Shown piece by piece: positions 14,152 through 22,712 of a stretch of DNA of 35,326 nt. The DNA is from an uncultured Prevotella sp. (GTDB lineage: Bacteria > Bacteroidota > Bacteroidia > Bacteroidales > Bacteroidaceae). The position numbers and the translations under genes are program-made. How positions within the stretch are numbered: the stretch's first letter is position 1; every line of letters begins with the position of its first letter. The stretch covers positions 1 through 35,326 of the forward strand of contig CAMVQS010000025.1 of NCBI GenBank assembly GCA_947169685.1, written 5' to 3'. Below the pieces are notes generated by a model, which worked only from the letters and a program-made list of their open reading frames with translations, was not told the DNA's origin and ran no database searches.

Positions 14152-16088
14152 AGAAGCTATTATATCTCTTTCTGACGGTTTGTGCCGTTGTAGGATGTGC
14201 CCGCATGGGTTCGCCTGATGGTGGATGGTATGATGATAAGCCGCCGCGCATCATCAAGACCACCCCACAAGATAGATCTTCCAATGTGACAGAAAAAAAA
14301 ATTACCATACTGTTTGATGAATACGTCAAACTGGAGGATGCTATGAATAAGGTCATTGTTTCGCCTCCGCAGTTGGATATGCCTGAAATCAAAAGTACAG
14401 GCAAAAAGATTACGGTACAGCTTAAAGATACGTTGAAGCCGAATACAACCTATACCATTGACTTCTCGGATGCCATCAGTGACAACAACGAAGGAAACCC
14501 CTTAGGTAACTATACCTATACATTCTCCACCGGTGAGCAAATTGACACATTTGAAGTGTCAGGCTATGTCATCAATGCAGAAGATCTGGAGCCAATCAAG
14601 GGTATCATGGTAGGACTCTATGACGACCTAAGCGATACCGTTTTCAAAACCAAGCCCCTGCTACGTGTGTCAAGAACGGATAGTCGAGGACACTTTGTTA
14701 TTAAGGGTGTGGCACCTGGTACTTACCGTGCCTATGCGTTGCAGGACATGGATGGTAACTATTCGTTCAACCAGATGAGTGAAATGATAGCGTTCTCACA
14801 TCAAACCTTTGAACCGTCATGTAAGCCAGACATCCGTCAAGATACCATCTGGCGCGATACGCTCCACATTGACAGTATCATGCGTGTACCTTTCATCCAT
14901 TATTATCCTGATGACATTACGCTGATGGCCTTTACCCACGTGCAGACCAACCGCTATCTGATAAAAAGTGAGCGCAACGATCCCAACCAATTCAAGATGT
15001 ATTTTAGTTATGGCAATCCTGAACTGCCTCGCGTCAAAGGCTTGAACTTCAACAGCGATAGTGCTTTCGTCATTGAGCATAGTGCCAAACGTGATACTAT
15101 TACCTACTGGCTACGTGACACCACATTAGTTAATCAGGACACCTTACGTATGGAACTGCAATACCTCATCACCGACTCAGCAGGTGCATTGGTCAATTAT
15201 ACCGATACCATTGAGGCTATACCCAAGGTTCTGTATGAGAAACGCCTAAAGGATTTGCAGAAAGCTATGGAAAAATGGGAGAAGGAGCAAGCCAAGAAAA
15301 AGAAGCGTGGGCAGCCTTACGACAGCATACAACCCCCAAAGCTGTTAGAACCCAAATGGAGTGCAATGTCAGGCATGGCGCCGGACCAAAACGTGACGGT
15401 CAGGTTCACCACGCCGTTGGCACGTATTGATACGTCTGCCATCCATTTATATTCCAAGGTTGACTCGCTTTGGTATGAGGCGCCCTATGAGTTTTCTCCC
15501 AAGGACTCCCTACCCCGTACTTACGAATTGCGTGCAGAATGGCGCCCTGGTATGGAGTATAGCCTTGAGGTTGATTCTGCTGCCTTCGAAGATATCTATG
15601 GCTTAGTAACCAAGTCTATTAAACAAGGCATCAAGGTCAAGACCCTTGATGAGTATTCTACCCTCTTTATTAATCTAAGTGGAGGTGTTACTGATACTAC
15701 GCTTGTTATACAGCTACTGGATAGTAAGGGAACGGCAGTCAAGCAGACACGTCCCATTAATAATACAGCCGAATTCTATTACGTTACCCCTGGCAAATAT
15801 TATCTGAATGCCTTTGTGGATGCCAATGGCAATGGTGTATGGGATACAGGTGATTACGATGCTGACCGCCAACCTGAGGATGTATTCTATTATCCAGAAG
15901 CTATAGAGTGTAAGGCTAAATGGGATGTTACAGAACGCTGGAACCTATCGGCTCGTCCTCGTTATCAACAGAAACCGGCAGCCATTGTCAAACAGAAGGC
16001 TGACAAAGAAAAGAAGAAGTTGAAGAACCGCAATGCCGAACGCGCAGAGAAATTAGGCATCCCTATTCCCGAAGAATACAGAAGATAA
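14148..16088 (+). CDS. Ig-like (Big_5/SbsA-like) domain lipoprotein
   Basis: An exported protein of unknown function. The lipoprotein signal ends VVG|C17. An SbsA-type Ig-like domain covers about 30-128 (PPRIIKTTPQDRS, then KITILFDEYVKLED, ending YTYTFSTG). A CarboxypepD_reg-like beta-sandwich follows at about 135-205 (VSGYVINAEDLEPIKGIMVGLYD; GHFVIKGVAPGTYRAYAL). The central part has a Lys-rich linker (about 365-395), and the C-terminal part (about 500-600) contains FVDANGNGVWDTGDYD, a calcium-binding-like loop. The tail is strongly basic. The acidic residues usual for surface-exposed Bacteroidota lipoproteins are absent just after the cysteine, so the periplasmic face of the envelope is likelier. 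It is translationally coupled to the GH3-family gene. Confidence 0.85.
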   Translation: MKKLLYLFLTVCAVVGCARMGSPDGGWYDDKPPRIIKTTPQDRSSNVTEKKITILFDEYVKLEDAMNKVIVSPPQLDMPEIKSTGKKITVQLKDTLKPNTTYTIDFSDAISDNNEGNPLGNYTYTFSTGEQIDTFEVSGYVINAEDLEPIKGIMVGLYDDLSDTVFKTKPLLRVSRTDSRGHFVIKGVAPGTYRAYALQDMDGNYSFNQMSEMIAFSHQTFEPSCKPDIRQDTIWRDTLHIDSIMRVPFIHYYPDDITLMAFTHVQTNRYLIKSERNDPNQFKMYFSYGNPELPRVKGLNFNSDSAFVIEHSAKRDTITYWLRDTTLVNQDTLRMELQYLITDSAGALVNYTDTIEAIPKVLYEKRLKDLQKAMEKWEKEQAKKKKRGQPYDSIQPPKLLEPKWSAMSGMAPDQNVTVRFTTPLARIDTSAIHLYSKVDSLWYEAPYEFSPKDSLPRTYELRAEWRPGMEYSLEVDSAAFEDIYGLVTKSIKQGIKVKTLDEYSTLFINLSGGVTDTTLVIQLLDSKGTAVKQTRPINNTAEFYYVTPGKYYLNAFVDANGNGVWDTGDYDADRQPEDVFYYPEAIECKAKWDVTERWNLSARPRYQQKPAAIVKQKADKEKKKLKNRNAERAEKLGIPIPEEYRR

Positions 16089-16192
16089 AAAGAGTCATAA
16101 AGTATAAAAAAACAAAAAAAGAAAAGGTAGGCATTAAACAATATGGCCTGTAAAAAGCCTAATAGATAGGCAACCTATAAAACAAAAAGGAT
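16089..16192 (+). other. 104-nt spacer with weak hairpins and no promoter
   Basis: AT-rich spacer holding two weak hairpins, TAGGC/GCCTA (16129-16133 with 16158-16162) and ATAGG/CCTAT (16167-16179). No TAnnTTTG element is seen. AGGA lies just before the ATG at 16193, one of few Shine-Dalgarno-like sites here. The DUF3108 gene is probably read from upstream. Confidence 0.4.
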
Positions 16193-17008
16193 ATGAAAAA
16201 GATAATTAGTCTTGTGATATTTCTCATTTCACTTCTCTCATTCAGCGACGTGAAAGCCCAATGTGGCATTGAGAATACTGCATTCCAGTCAGGAGAGTAC
16301 CTGTCGTACGACCTCTATTTTAACTGGAAATTTGTGTGGGTTAAGGTTGGCACTGCCTCCATGTCCACTGTCAAGTCGCGTTATAAGGGACAGGACGCTT
16401 ATCGTGCCAGCCTCATAACACGTGGCAACAACAAGCTTGACAATGTCTTTGTCATGCGTGATACGCTACTCAGCTATACCACGCTCGACGTTGCACCTCT
16501 CTATCACCGCAAGGGTGCTAAAGAAGGTGACCGTTATTATGTAGATGAACTATGGTACACCTACCCGAACGGTCGCTGCACCCTTCGTCAGCATGAGATT
16601 AACAGCGACGGCGAACATCATTGGAAGACCATTGCCCCTGGTAAATGTGTCTATGACATGATGAGCATCTATCTGCGTGCCCGTAACTTCGATGGCACCA
16701 AGCTGAAGAAGGGACAGAAGATTGTGCTGCCCATTGCCAATGCCAGCCATTTGCAAGACACGTGGCTCGTCTATCAAGGCAAAGAAGAGGTGGAGATGAA
16801 AAACAGCAATACCAAGTATCGTTGTCTTGTCTTGTCATTCATGGAGCGTGAGGACGGTGAGGAGAAGGAGATCATCCGCTTTTTTGTCACCGACGACCAG
16901 AACCATTTGCCCGTACGACTTGACATGTTCCTGCGCTTTGGCTCTGCCAAGGCATATCTAACAGGTATGAAGGGCGTTCGTTCGCCACTGACCAGCAAAA
17001 TCAAGTAA
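16193..17008 (+). CDS. DUF3108 domain periplasmic protein
   Basis: Exported protein with signal peptide (about 1-22, cut near VKA|Q) and a DUF3108 beta-rich domain filling the remainder (GEYLSYDLYFNWKFVWVKVGTASM at about 33-56 is the usual N-terminal hallmark, here given as GEYLSYDLYFNW and VWVKVGTASM). The 271-residue length is normal. The family is found in many Gram-negative envelopes; its function is not known to me. Its stop shares one base with the ATG of the nuclease-helicase (TAATG). Confidence 0.87.
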   Translation: MKKIISLVIFLISLLSFSDVKAQCGIENTAFQSGEYLSYDLYFNWKFVWVKVGTASMSTVKSRYKGQDAYRASLITRGNNKLDNVFVMRDTLLSYTTLDVAPLYHRKGAKEGDRYYVDELWYTYPNGRCTLRQHEINSDGEHHWKTIAPGKCVYDMMSIYLRARNFDGTKLKKGQKIVLPIANASHLQDTWLVYQGKEEVEMKNSNTKYRCLVLSFMEREDGEEKEIIRFFVTDDQNHLPVRLDMFLRFGSAKAYLTGMKGVRSPLTSKIK

Positions 17009-19581
17009 TGCAGCGCAGCGTACTTGATGACGGTCTTGTGGTACTGGAGCCGGACTTCCTGATAGACATCTCGGCCTTGGCCGCCTTATTCACAGAATAT
17101 GGTCGCCATCCGCTTCTTTATACCATCAATCGTATGCTACCGCGTGCCAATAGTCAGGCCATTCTGTTAGGAAACTTTGCTGATACAGCTCTTGATGATA
17201 TTATTAACCAAGCAGACTTTTCTTTCGGTCGCACACTGACAGGCTCCTTCCGAGAACAAGCCCTGCAGTTCTGCACGTGTCCCGATTTCTCACCGACAAC
17301 GTTCAAGGCCGATGCCCTGCGGCAGGTTGAAAACCTAAAAGAAGTCGTTAGGCGTCTATTTAAGGAAACGGAGCGCTCCAAAGCTGTCTTGGAGCCGTCC
17401 TTTGTATGTAAGAAATTGGGCTTGCAAGGGCGTGTCGATCTGATGACAGCAGACCTGCACTTGTTAGTGGAACAGAAATCAGGCAAGCTATGGAGCCAGC
17501 CACTCAGATACAGGAGCCAGCACTATATGCAGTTGTTGCTTTACTATGGTGTGTTACGATATAACTTTGGACTGAGCGACAAGGATATCAACATGTATCT
17601 GCTCTACAGTCGTTATGGAGCTGATGAGGGACTGATGGAGGTACATTTTGACGAAGCAATGTTTCGCGAGGCCATAGCGCTACGCAACCGCGTGGTGGAA
17701 CTGGAATTTCAGATGGCTCACGAGGGATTCGGCAGTATATTGCCCAAGCTGAACGTAGAGCATATATATAATAAGGTAGAACGTACAGACTTTTTCCGTC
17801 GTTATGTAGAGCCAAAGCTGACCTTTCTCCAAACCCAGCTATCGGCCCTGAACCCTATAGAACGCGACTATCTGGAACAACAGATGACGTTTGTCTATCG
17901 TGAACAGTTATACAGGAAGAATCCCCTGCCGACCTCTCCCAAAGGGGATGAAGCTCAATGGCTGACGGACCTCATGTTGACGGACAAGCAGCAGTCGTCT
18001 GCAGACAGCGGCTTTGACCTGCTGACGTTAAAAGGGGAAACAGGTGCTTCTGACTTCCGCCGAGGCGACATGGTTCGTCTTTATGCCTACGATGAAGAGC
18101 CTGATATCCAGCAAAGTCTGCTTTTTCGTGGACGCCTCGTAGAAATAGGCTGTGATACTGTCGTCATCAAGTTGATCGACGGCCAGCAGAACAGCAGTGT
18201 CTTCCAAGAAGGGAAATATGCATTGGAGCACGATACGTCGGACATTGGCACCACCAGTGCTATCCGTTCGCTGATGGCCTTTGTAGCCTCATCGCCACAA
18301 AAGCGCCAGCTATTGTTGGGACAGCGGGAGCCACAATGTGACCTGACGCAGCGGTTAACCCGCAGTTACCATCCTGACTACGACGAGGTTGTTTTGCGAC
18401 AAAAACAGGCACGCGACTACTTCCTGCTCGTTGGCCCGCCTGGTACAGGTAAAACCTCTATGGCACTTCGCTATATCGTAATAGAGGAGCTTTCTTCTTC
18501 TGCTCTACCCGTTCTCCTCATGGCCTATACCAATCGTGCCGTCGATGAGATCTGTTCAATGCTAACCGATGCTGGCATTGACTACCTTAGGCTAGGCAAC
18601 GAAGCATCATGCGATCCGCGTTTCAAGGACCATCTACTCGATAATCAATTAAGTGAAACACCGAGACTTGATGCTATCCGCCAACAAATCCGTCAGGCAC
18701 GTGTCGTGGTTAGCACCACCGCCACAATGCAGGCTCGTCCTTTCATCTTCCAACTCAAACATTTCTCGTTGTGCGTAGTAGATGAAGCATCGCAAATTTT
18801 AGAACCAGACATCATCGGTTTGCTAGCTAATGATGCCATCGACCGTTTCGTGCTCATCGGCGACTATAAGCAGTTACCCGCCGTAGTACAACAGCCAGGA
18901 CAGTTTAAATCGCTTTTCGAACGGCTTATCCGTTGGGAGCGTCAACAGAACAGAGAACGGTTTATGGGCATCCTTCATAAACAAGGCCGTATGCATCCTG
19001 AGGTGGCGCAGTTTGCCAACGAAATGTTTTATGCCCGCGAGCAGTTGGAACCAGTTCCGCTAAAGCATCAGACAGACACCTCCTTGAATTATAATGTACA
19101 GCCGGAAGACGCTCTTGACGATGTGCTGAAGACGCGCAGAGTGGTGTTCATGAATGCCGGCACTGATGAGGCGGCCTTAGTTGCTAACCTGTTGCGACGT
19201 GTCTGGCGGCTCTATGGTGACAAACGTTTCGACAGCGATAAGACGGTAGGAATCATTGTGCCCTATCGTTATCAGATAGCCTTAATACGTCGTGAGTTGG
19301 AACGATTTGGCATTCCTGCCCTGCTGCAAGTCAGCATAGATACCGTGGAGCGTTATCAGGGGTCACAGCGTGACGTTATCATCTATTCGTTTGCTGTGGA
19401 ACAGGTGTCGGATCTGGACTTTCTCACCGCTACCTGCTTCGAGGAAGACGGACGAGTCATTGACCGTAAGCTCAACGTAGCCTTGACACGTGCCCGCAAG
19501 CAGCTACTAATAACGGGTTGCACCGCTATATTGCAACACAACCCGTTGTTTGCAGAACTCATCAAGCGATATGCTATCTGA
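17008..19581 (+). CDS. Dna2-like PD-(D/E)XK nuclease fused to superfamily 1 helicase
   Basis: Predicted DNA repair or replication enzyme with nuclease and helicase on one 857-residue chain. The N-terminal nuclease (about 75-200) shows the RecB/Cas4-type active site: D144 (in QGRVDLM), E155-Q-K157 (in VEQKSGK), and the Q175-xxx-Y179 motif. The SF1 helicase has Walker A GPPGTGKTS (476-484), motif Ia AYTNRAVDE, Walker B VVDEAS (590-595), motif III GDYKQLPAV (618-626), motif IV QGRMHPE (659-665), motif V DTVERYQGSQRD (778-789), and motif VI NVALTRAR (823-830). This is the UPF1/Dna2 subgroup. An obvious 4Fe-4S cysteine set as in eukaryotic Dna2 or Cas4 is not seen. The ATG follows the DUF3108 stop by one-base overlap. 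The 3' end overlaps the convergent DUF2207 gene by 8 nt. Confidence 0.92.
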   Translation: MQRSVLDDGLVVLEPDFLIDISALAALFTEYGRHPLLYTINRMLPRANSQAILLGNFADTALDDIINQADFSFGRTLTGSFREQALQFCTCPDFSPTTFKADALRQVENLKEVVRRLFKETERSKAVLEPSFVCKKLGLQGRVDLMTADLHLLVEQKSGKLWSQPLRYRSQHYMQLLLYYGVLRYNFGLSDKDINMYLLYSRYGADEGLMEVHFDEAMFREAIALRNRVVELEFQMAHEGFGSILPKLNVEHIYNKVERTDFFRRYVEPKLTFLQTQLSALNPIERDYLEQQMTFVYREQLYRKNPLPTSPKGDEAQWLTDLMLTDKQQSSADSGFDLLTLKGETGASDFRRGDMVRLYAYDEEPDIQQSLLFRGRLVEIGCDTVVIKLIDGQQNSSVFQEGKYALEHDTSDIGTTSAIRSLMAFVASSPQKRQLLLGQREPQCDLTQRLTRSYHPDYDEVVLRQKQARDYFLLVGPPGTGKTSMALRYIVIEELSSSALPVLLMAYTNRAVDEICSMLTDAGIDYLRLGNEASCDPRFKDHLLDNQLSETPRLDAIRQQIRQARVVVSTTATMQARPFIFQLKHFSLCVVDEASQILEPDIIGLLANDAIDRFVLIGDYKQLPAVVQQPGQFKSLFERLIRWERQQNRERFMGILHKQGRMHPEVAQFANEMFYAREQLEPVPLKHQTDTSLNYNVQPEDALDDVLKTRRVVFMNAGTDEAALVANLLRRVWRLYGDKRFDSDKTVGIIVPYRYQIALIRRELERFGIPALLQVSIDTVERYQGSQRDVIIYSFAVEQVSDLDFLTATCFEEDGRVIDRKLNVALTRARKQLLITGCTAILQHNPLFAELIKRYAI

Positions 19582-21232
19582 CGCCACCGCCAGAACCACC
19601 GCCAGAGAAGCCTCCACCACCGCTGAACGATGCCCAGCCACCACCGCCAGACGAACCTGACGAGCTGCTGGCTTTCTGTACGTCACCAATACCTGCCAAC
19701 GTGGCATAAGTAATGGCAGGCAAAATATCGGTATCATTGAGCTGACGATATACCTCATCCATGTTCATATATTCTGGATTGGCCTTCATCATATCCTTAC
19801 GCACCTGCTTGGCAATACCAAAGAGTTCAGCAAAGACCAGATAGTCTTTCCACAAGCTAAGTTCAGTGACATGGCGCTCGTTAGCCAGTGTGAAGTCCTT
19901 GAGGAAGAGTTGCATACCTAGCACTTCGCGCACGTTCTTCATATCTTTGTTGCACTGGCTAATGCTACGGTTATTCTTGATGTTCGTCAGGAATATCTCA
20001 ATAGACGACGGGTGATTCTTGATGTAATTCCTCAACTCATTGGGCTGTAGGAGATCATCGTCGCCAGCCGCTTCAGCAAAGATGCTGTAAAGACGCTTCA
20101 GGATAAACCTGTCTGGTGTTTTCTCGTCTATATGCAGTTCCTTGATGGCCAGCAACTGTTTCATCTGCGGTTTCGCACCTGTCATTTTGCGGAAGCCAGA
20201 AGGCTGTACCAGATGTTCCTCAATGCGTAGTGCCCCGATGCTAATGAGTTTCAGCACCAATGCACTAATCAGGTTCTTGTTACTATAGGAGAACCAGCTG
20301 TAGGAGTCAAGTACATCGTAGCTTTGCTTGAGACTGCCTTTATAGGGTAGTCCACGGAACCAAAGCAGATTCTCGTTGGCCTTACGGCGATTCCACCAAA
20401 CGTAGCCGAAGTATCCTACAATGACAAAGGGTGAGAGGAAGATGACAGCTGCAATAATGAGAACCCAGAAAATGGTTTCGGCGTCCATGTCGTCAGAAGA
20501 ATAGCTACTACCTTCAAAAGCACGGTCTTTCAGTTGGTCAAAACTGCCGCTTTCTGCCTGCTCCGGATGTAGGAAATCCTTCTCGAAACGTAGCATGACA
20601 ATCATAGCTTCGCTACCTTCCATGGCTCTTGCTGTTTCTGCTACCACAGCACCGTCCTGCCATTGAATATCACCATCATAACGGAAGGCCCACATCTTGA
20701 CCAGCTCTTGAGGTATTTCTCCGCCCTCCTCACGGGTAAAGGTAATTTCTGCATGCTGGGCTGCGGGTTTGATGTCCTGGGCGACAAACATGAAATTGAA
20801 GCCGTCGGCATCGTCGTAGGCTCGTACCAGTTTCGTTACGGTATAGCTGACCGTGTAGGTGCGTTCACCCTCATTGCCCAGTCCCCAGCAGAGCTCATAA
20901 CCGTCGCTCTTGGTGACGATACCACATTTTCCGGCCTTACGGCTACGACTGGCATCAACGTCCCAATCGCCAATGTTTTCGTACTCCAGTCCCGTTTCAT
21001 CGGACACCTGAAGATCACGGACACGGCTGCCGTTCATGAACCCCATCACAATATAGCACTCTGTTCCAACATCGTCAATGGACATCTGACGAACCTCTGT
21101 AATACGGGCATCACCATTATCCATCAGCTCCACATGGATGTTGAGATCACGGAGTACTGGACCTGCATGTGCAGTTAGCATGCACAGCAGGAGTAGCAAT
21201 GTGGCAGTAACCTTATTTACCGAATGCGCCAT
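19574..21232 (-). CDS. DUF2207 membrane protein with Gly/Ser-rich tail
   Basis: Membrane protein of unknown function with the DUF2207 plan. With the start at 21232 there is a good signal peptide (TATLLLLLCMLTAHA|G) and 552 residues. An upstream ATG at 21265 adds 11 basic residues and deepens the overlap with lemA. The exported beta-rich domain is about 25-240. One strong transmembrane region lies around 255-285 (FWVLIIAAVIFLSPFVIVGYFGYVWW, split here as FWVLIIAAVIF and LSPFVIVGYF), followed by a cytoplasmic helical domain and a Gly/Ser-rich end (about 520-552). This tail is typical of the family. It overlaps the end of lemA by 20 nt, and LemA and DUF2207 proteins often neighbour each other. 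The stop lies within the helicase gene end. Confidence 0.88.
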   Translation of the reverse strand: MAHSVNKVTATLLLLLCMLTAHAGPVLRDLNIHVELMDNGDARITEVRQMSIDDVGTECYIVMGFMNGSRVRDLQVSDETGLEYENIGDWDVDASRSRKAGKCGIVTKSDGYELCWGLGNEGERTYTVSYTVTKLVRAYDDADGFNFMFVAQDIKPAAQHAEITFTREEGGEIPQELVKMWAFRYDGDIQWQDGAVVAETARAMEGSEAMIVMLRFEKDFLHPEQAESGSFDQLKDRAFEGSSYSSDDMDAETIFWVLIIAAVIFLSPFVIVGYFGYVWWNRRKANENLLWFRGLPYKGSLKQSYDVLDSYSWFSYSNKNLISALVLKLISIGALRIEEHLVQPSGFRKMTGAKPQMKQLLAIKELHIDEKTPDRFILKRLYSIFAEAAGDDDLLQPNELRNYIKNHPSSIEIFLTNIKNNRSISQCNKDMKNVREVLGMQLFLKDFTLANERHVTELSLWKDYLVFAELFGIAKQVRKDMMKANPEYMNMDEVYRQLNDTDILPAITYATLAGIGDVQKASSSSGSSGGGGWASFSGGGGFSGGGSGGGVR

Positions 21233-21800
21233 CGATATCAGGATAACCGGTTTTCTTTTCTTCATCCACCTTCAGGTATTCTTTCTCATCGAAGTGTAGC
21301 ATGCTGGCTACCATAGATGACGGCCACTGGCGTACCATACGGTTCATCTTTGTTGCGGTGTCGTTATAGACCATACGGCTCATGCGGACGTTCTCCTCAT
21401 ACTCCTTCATGCCATCCATAGTCTTCATAAACATGGAATCGGCCTTCAAGTTAGGATATGACTCGCTGACTGCCATCAGGCGGCCCATTACTTCGCTCAG
21501 GGCACTCTGCTGTTCGTTAATCTGCTGAGGTGTCTGGATGTTACTGATACGACGGGCACTGATGACCTGCGTCAGTGTTTCCGACTCATGCTTGGCATAT
21601 TGTGCCGTCATCTTAACCAGTGCCTGTACGGCATCCCAACGAGAGTTGAGCTGTACGGCGATCTGACTGGTGGCGTTCTTACACAGTTCGTCAAGGCTGA
21701 CCAGCTTACGCTGCGTCATAACAAAGTAGGCAGCAATGGCAATGGCCAGCACTACAAGACCTAAAATCAACAGGATTACAATAATCAATAATACTTCCAT
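21213..21800 (-). CDS. lemA: LemA family protein
   Basis: A membrane-anchored helical-bundle protein of unknown precise role. The N-terminal transmembrane helix spans about 4-28. It is followed by the family core: R31-K-LVSLDELCKNATSQIAVQLNSRWD (about 31-56), where the usual NxVDEAwsqVdvqLkrR motif is found, and the later segments YPNLKAD (114-120) and VYNDTATKMNRM (143-154). The 195-residue length is normal. It is the promoter-proximal gene of a two-gene unit with the DUF2207 protein. Confidence 0.95.
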   Translation of the reverse strand: MEVLLIIVILLILGLVVLAIAIAAYFVMTQRKLVSLDELCKNATSQIAVQLNSRWDAVQALVKMTAQYAKHESETLTQVISARRISNIQTPQQINEQQSALSEVMGRLMAVSESYPNLKADSMFMKTMDGMKEYEENVRMSRMVYNDTATKMNRMVRQWPSSMVASMLHFDEKEYLKVDEEKKTGYPDIDGAFGK

Positions 21801-21837
21801 AAACTGTAATTTTTAATGTTAAAGAATGATTTTGGCG

Positions 21838-21868
21838 CAAAGATACAAAATAATTGATAAATCACAAT
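21838..21868 (-). promoter_or_regulatory. lemA promoter
   Basis: On the minus strand: ATTG (21868-21865), 19-nt spacer, TATCTTTG (21845-21838). The leader to the lemA ATG is about 30 nt. The -33 element is half of the palindrome CAATTG at 21865-21870, shared with the opposite promoter. Confidence 0.8.
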
Positions 21869-21897
21869 TGATAATTCATAATTATTTTGTATTTTTG
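21867..21897 (+). promoter_or_regulatory. Promoter of the ABC ATPase gene and the ten-gene unit
   Basis: ATTG (21867-21870), 19-nt spacer, TATTTTTG (21890-21897). The ATG at 21906 is 8 nt downstream of the -7 element, so the mRNA is leaderless or nearly so. The -33 overlaps that of the lemA promoter. Confidence 0.8.
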
Positions 21898-21905
21898 TCG
21901 CAGAT

Positions 21906-22709
21906 ATGACGTTATCAGCATCCATCGAACTGCGTAAGCTAAGCATTGGCTACCGTGCAAAAGGCAATGAAAAGGTTGTTGCCCAAGGTATTTCTGCCGC
22001 CCTACGGCCAGGTGAACTGACCTGTCTGTTGGGGCAGAACGGCATTGGTAAATCTACCTTGCTACGTACGTTATCTGCCTTCCAGCATGCTTTGGAGGGA
22101 GACATCCTCATTACTGACAAAAAAGGAACGGAACAGCATCTCACGGAATTGACAGACAAGGAGCTGAGTCGTCATGTGGGTGTGGTGCTGACAGAAAAGC
22201 CCGATGTGCGCAATATGACAGCCCGCGAGCTGGTGGAACTAGGACGCTCTCCCTATACGGGTTTCTGGGGGCGACTGACAACAGAGGATGACAAGGTGGT
22301 CAGCAAAGCGCTGGAGCTGGTGGGCATTGAGTCACTAGCCAATCGACTGGTGCATACGCTGAGTGACGGTGAGCGTCAGAAGGTAATGATTGCCAAGGCG
22401 TTGGCTCAGCAGACGCCAGTCATTTTTCTGGATGAGCCGACAGCTTTTCTGGATTTCCCTAGTAAGGTTGATATGATGCAGTTGTTGGGCCGACTGGCTC
22501 ACGAACAACAGAAGATAATCTTTCTTTCGACACACGATGTGGAGCTGGCTCTACAGACAGCCGACCGCATTTGGCTAATGGAGCTTGATGGTATATGTAT
22601 CGGAACTCCCCACCAGCTTGCGGCTGACGGCACGCTCAGCCGTTTCATTGAGCGGAGAGGCATAACCTTCGACAAGCAGACAATGACCATTCACGTAAAT
22701 CGCAGTTGA
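21906..22709 (+). CDS. ABC transporter ATP-binding protein, FecE/BtuD type
   Basis: ATPase of an iron-siderophore, haem or vitamin B12 importer. It has Walker A GQNGIGKST (43-51), a signature motif LSDGERQ (152-158), Walker B VIFLDEP (172-178), and the H-loop STHD near 207-210. The signature carries D and E where LSGGQ is usual, a common variation in this subfamily. No permease or binding protein gene lies nearby, so those would be elsewhere. The next gene is CobD-like, which favours corrinoid uptake over iron. No cobalamin riboswitch is seen in the short leader. Confidence 0.9.
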   Translation: MTLSASIELRKLSIGYRAKGNEKVVAQGISAALRPGELTCLLGQNGIGKSTLLRTLSAFQHALEGDILITDKKGTEQHLTELTDKELSRHVGVVLTEKPDVRNMTARELVELGRSPYTGFWGRLTTEDDKVVSKALELVGIESLANRLVHTLSDGERQKVMIAKALAQQTPVIFLDEPTAFLDFPSKVDMMQLLGRLAHEQQKIIFLSTHDVELALQTADRIWLMELDGICIGTPHQLAADGTLSRFIERRGITFDKQTMTIHVNRS

Positions 22710-22712
22710 ACA

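Noticed and set aside
16089..16192. Riboswitch or attenuator before the DUF3108 gene
   Set aside because: Only 4-5-bp stems with no known riboswitch features and no promoter ahead.
21801..21905. Cobalamin riboswitch before the BtuD/CobD-like genes
   Set aside because: The leader is at most a few bases, and no B12-box-like sequence was seen.
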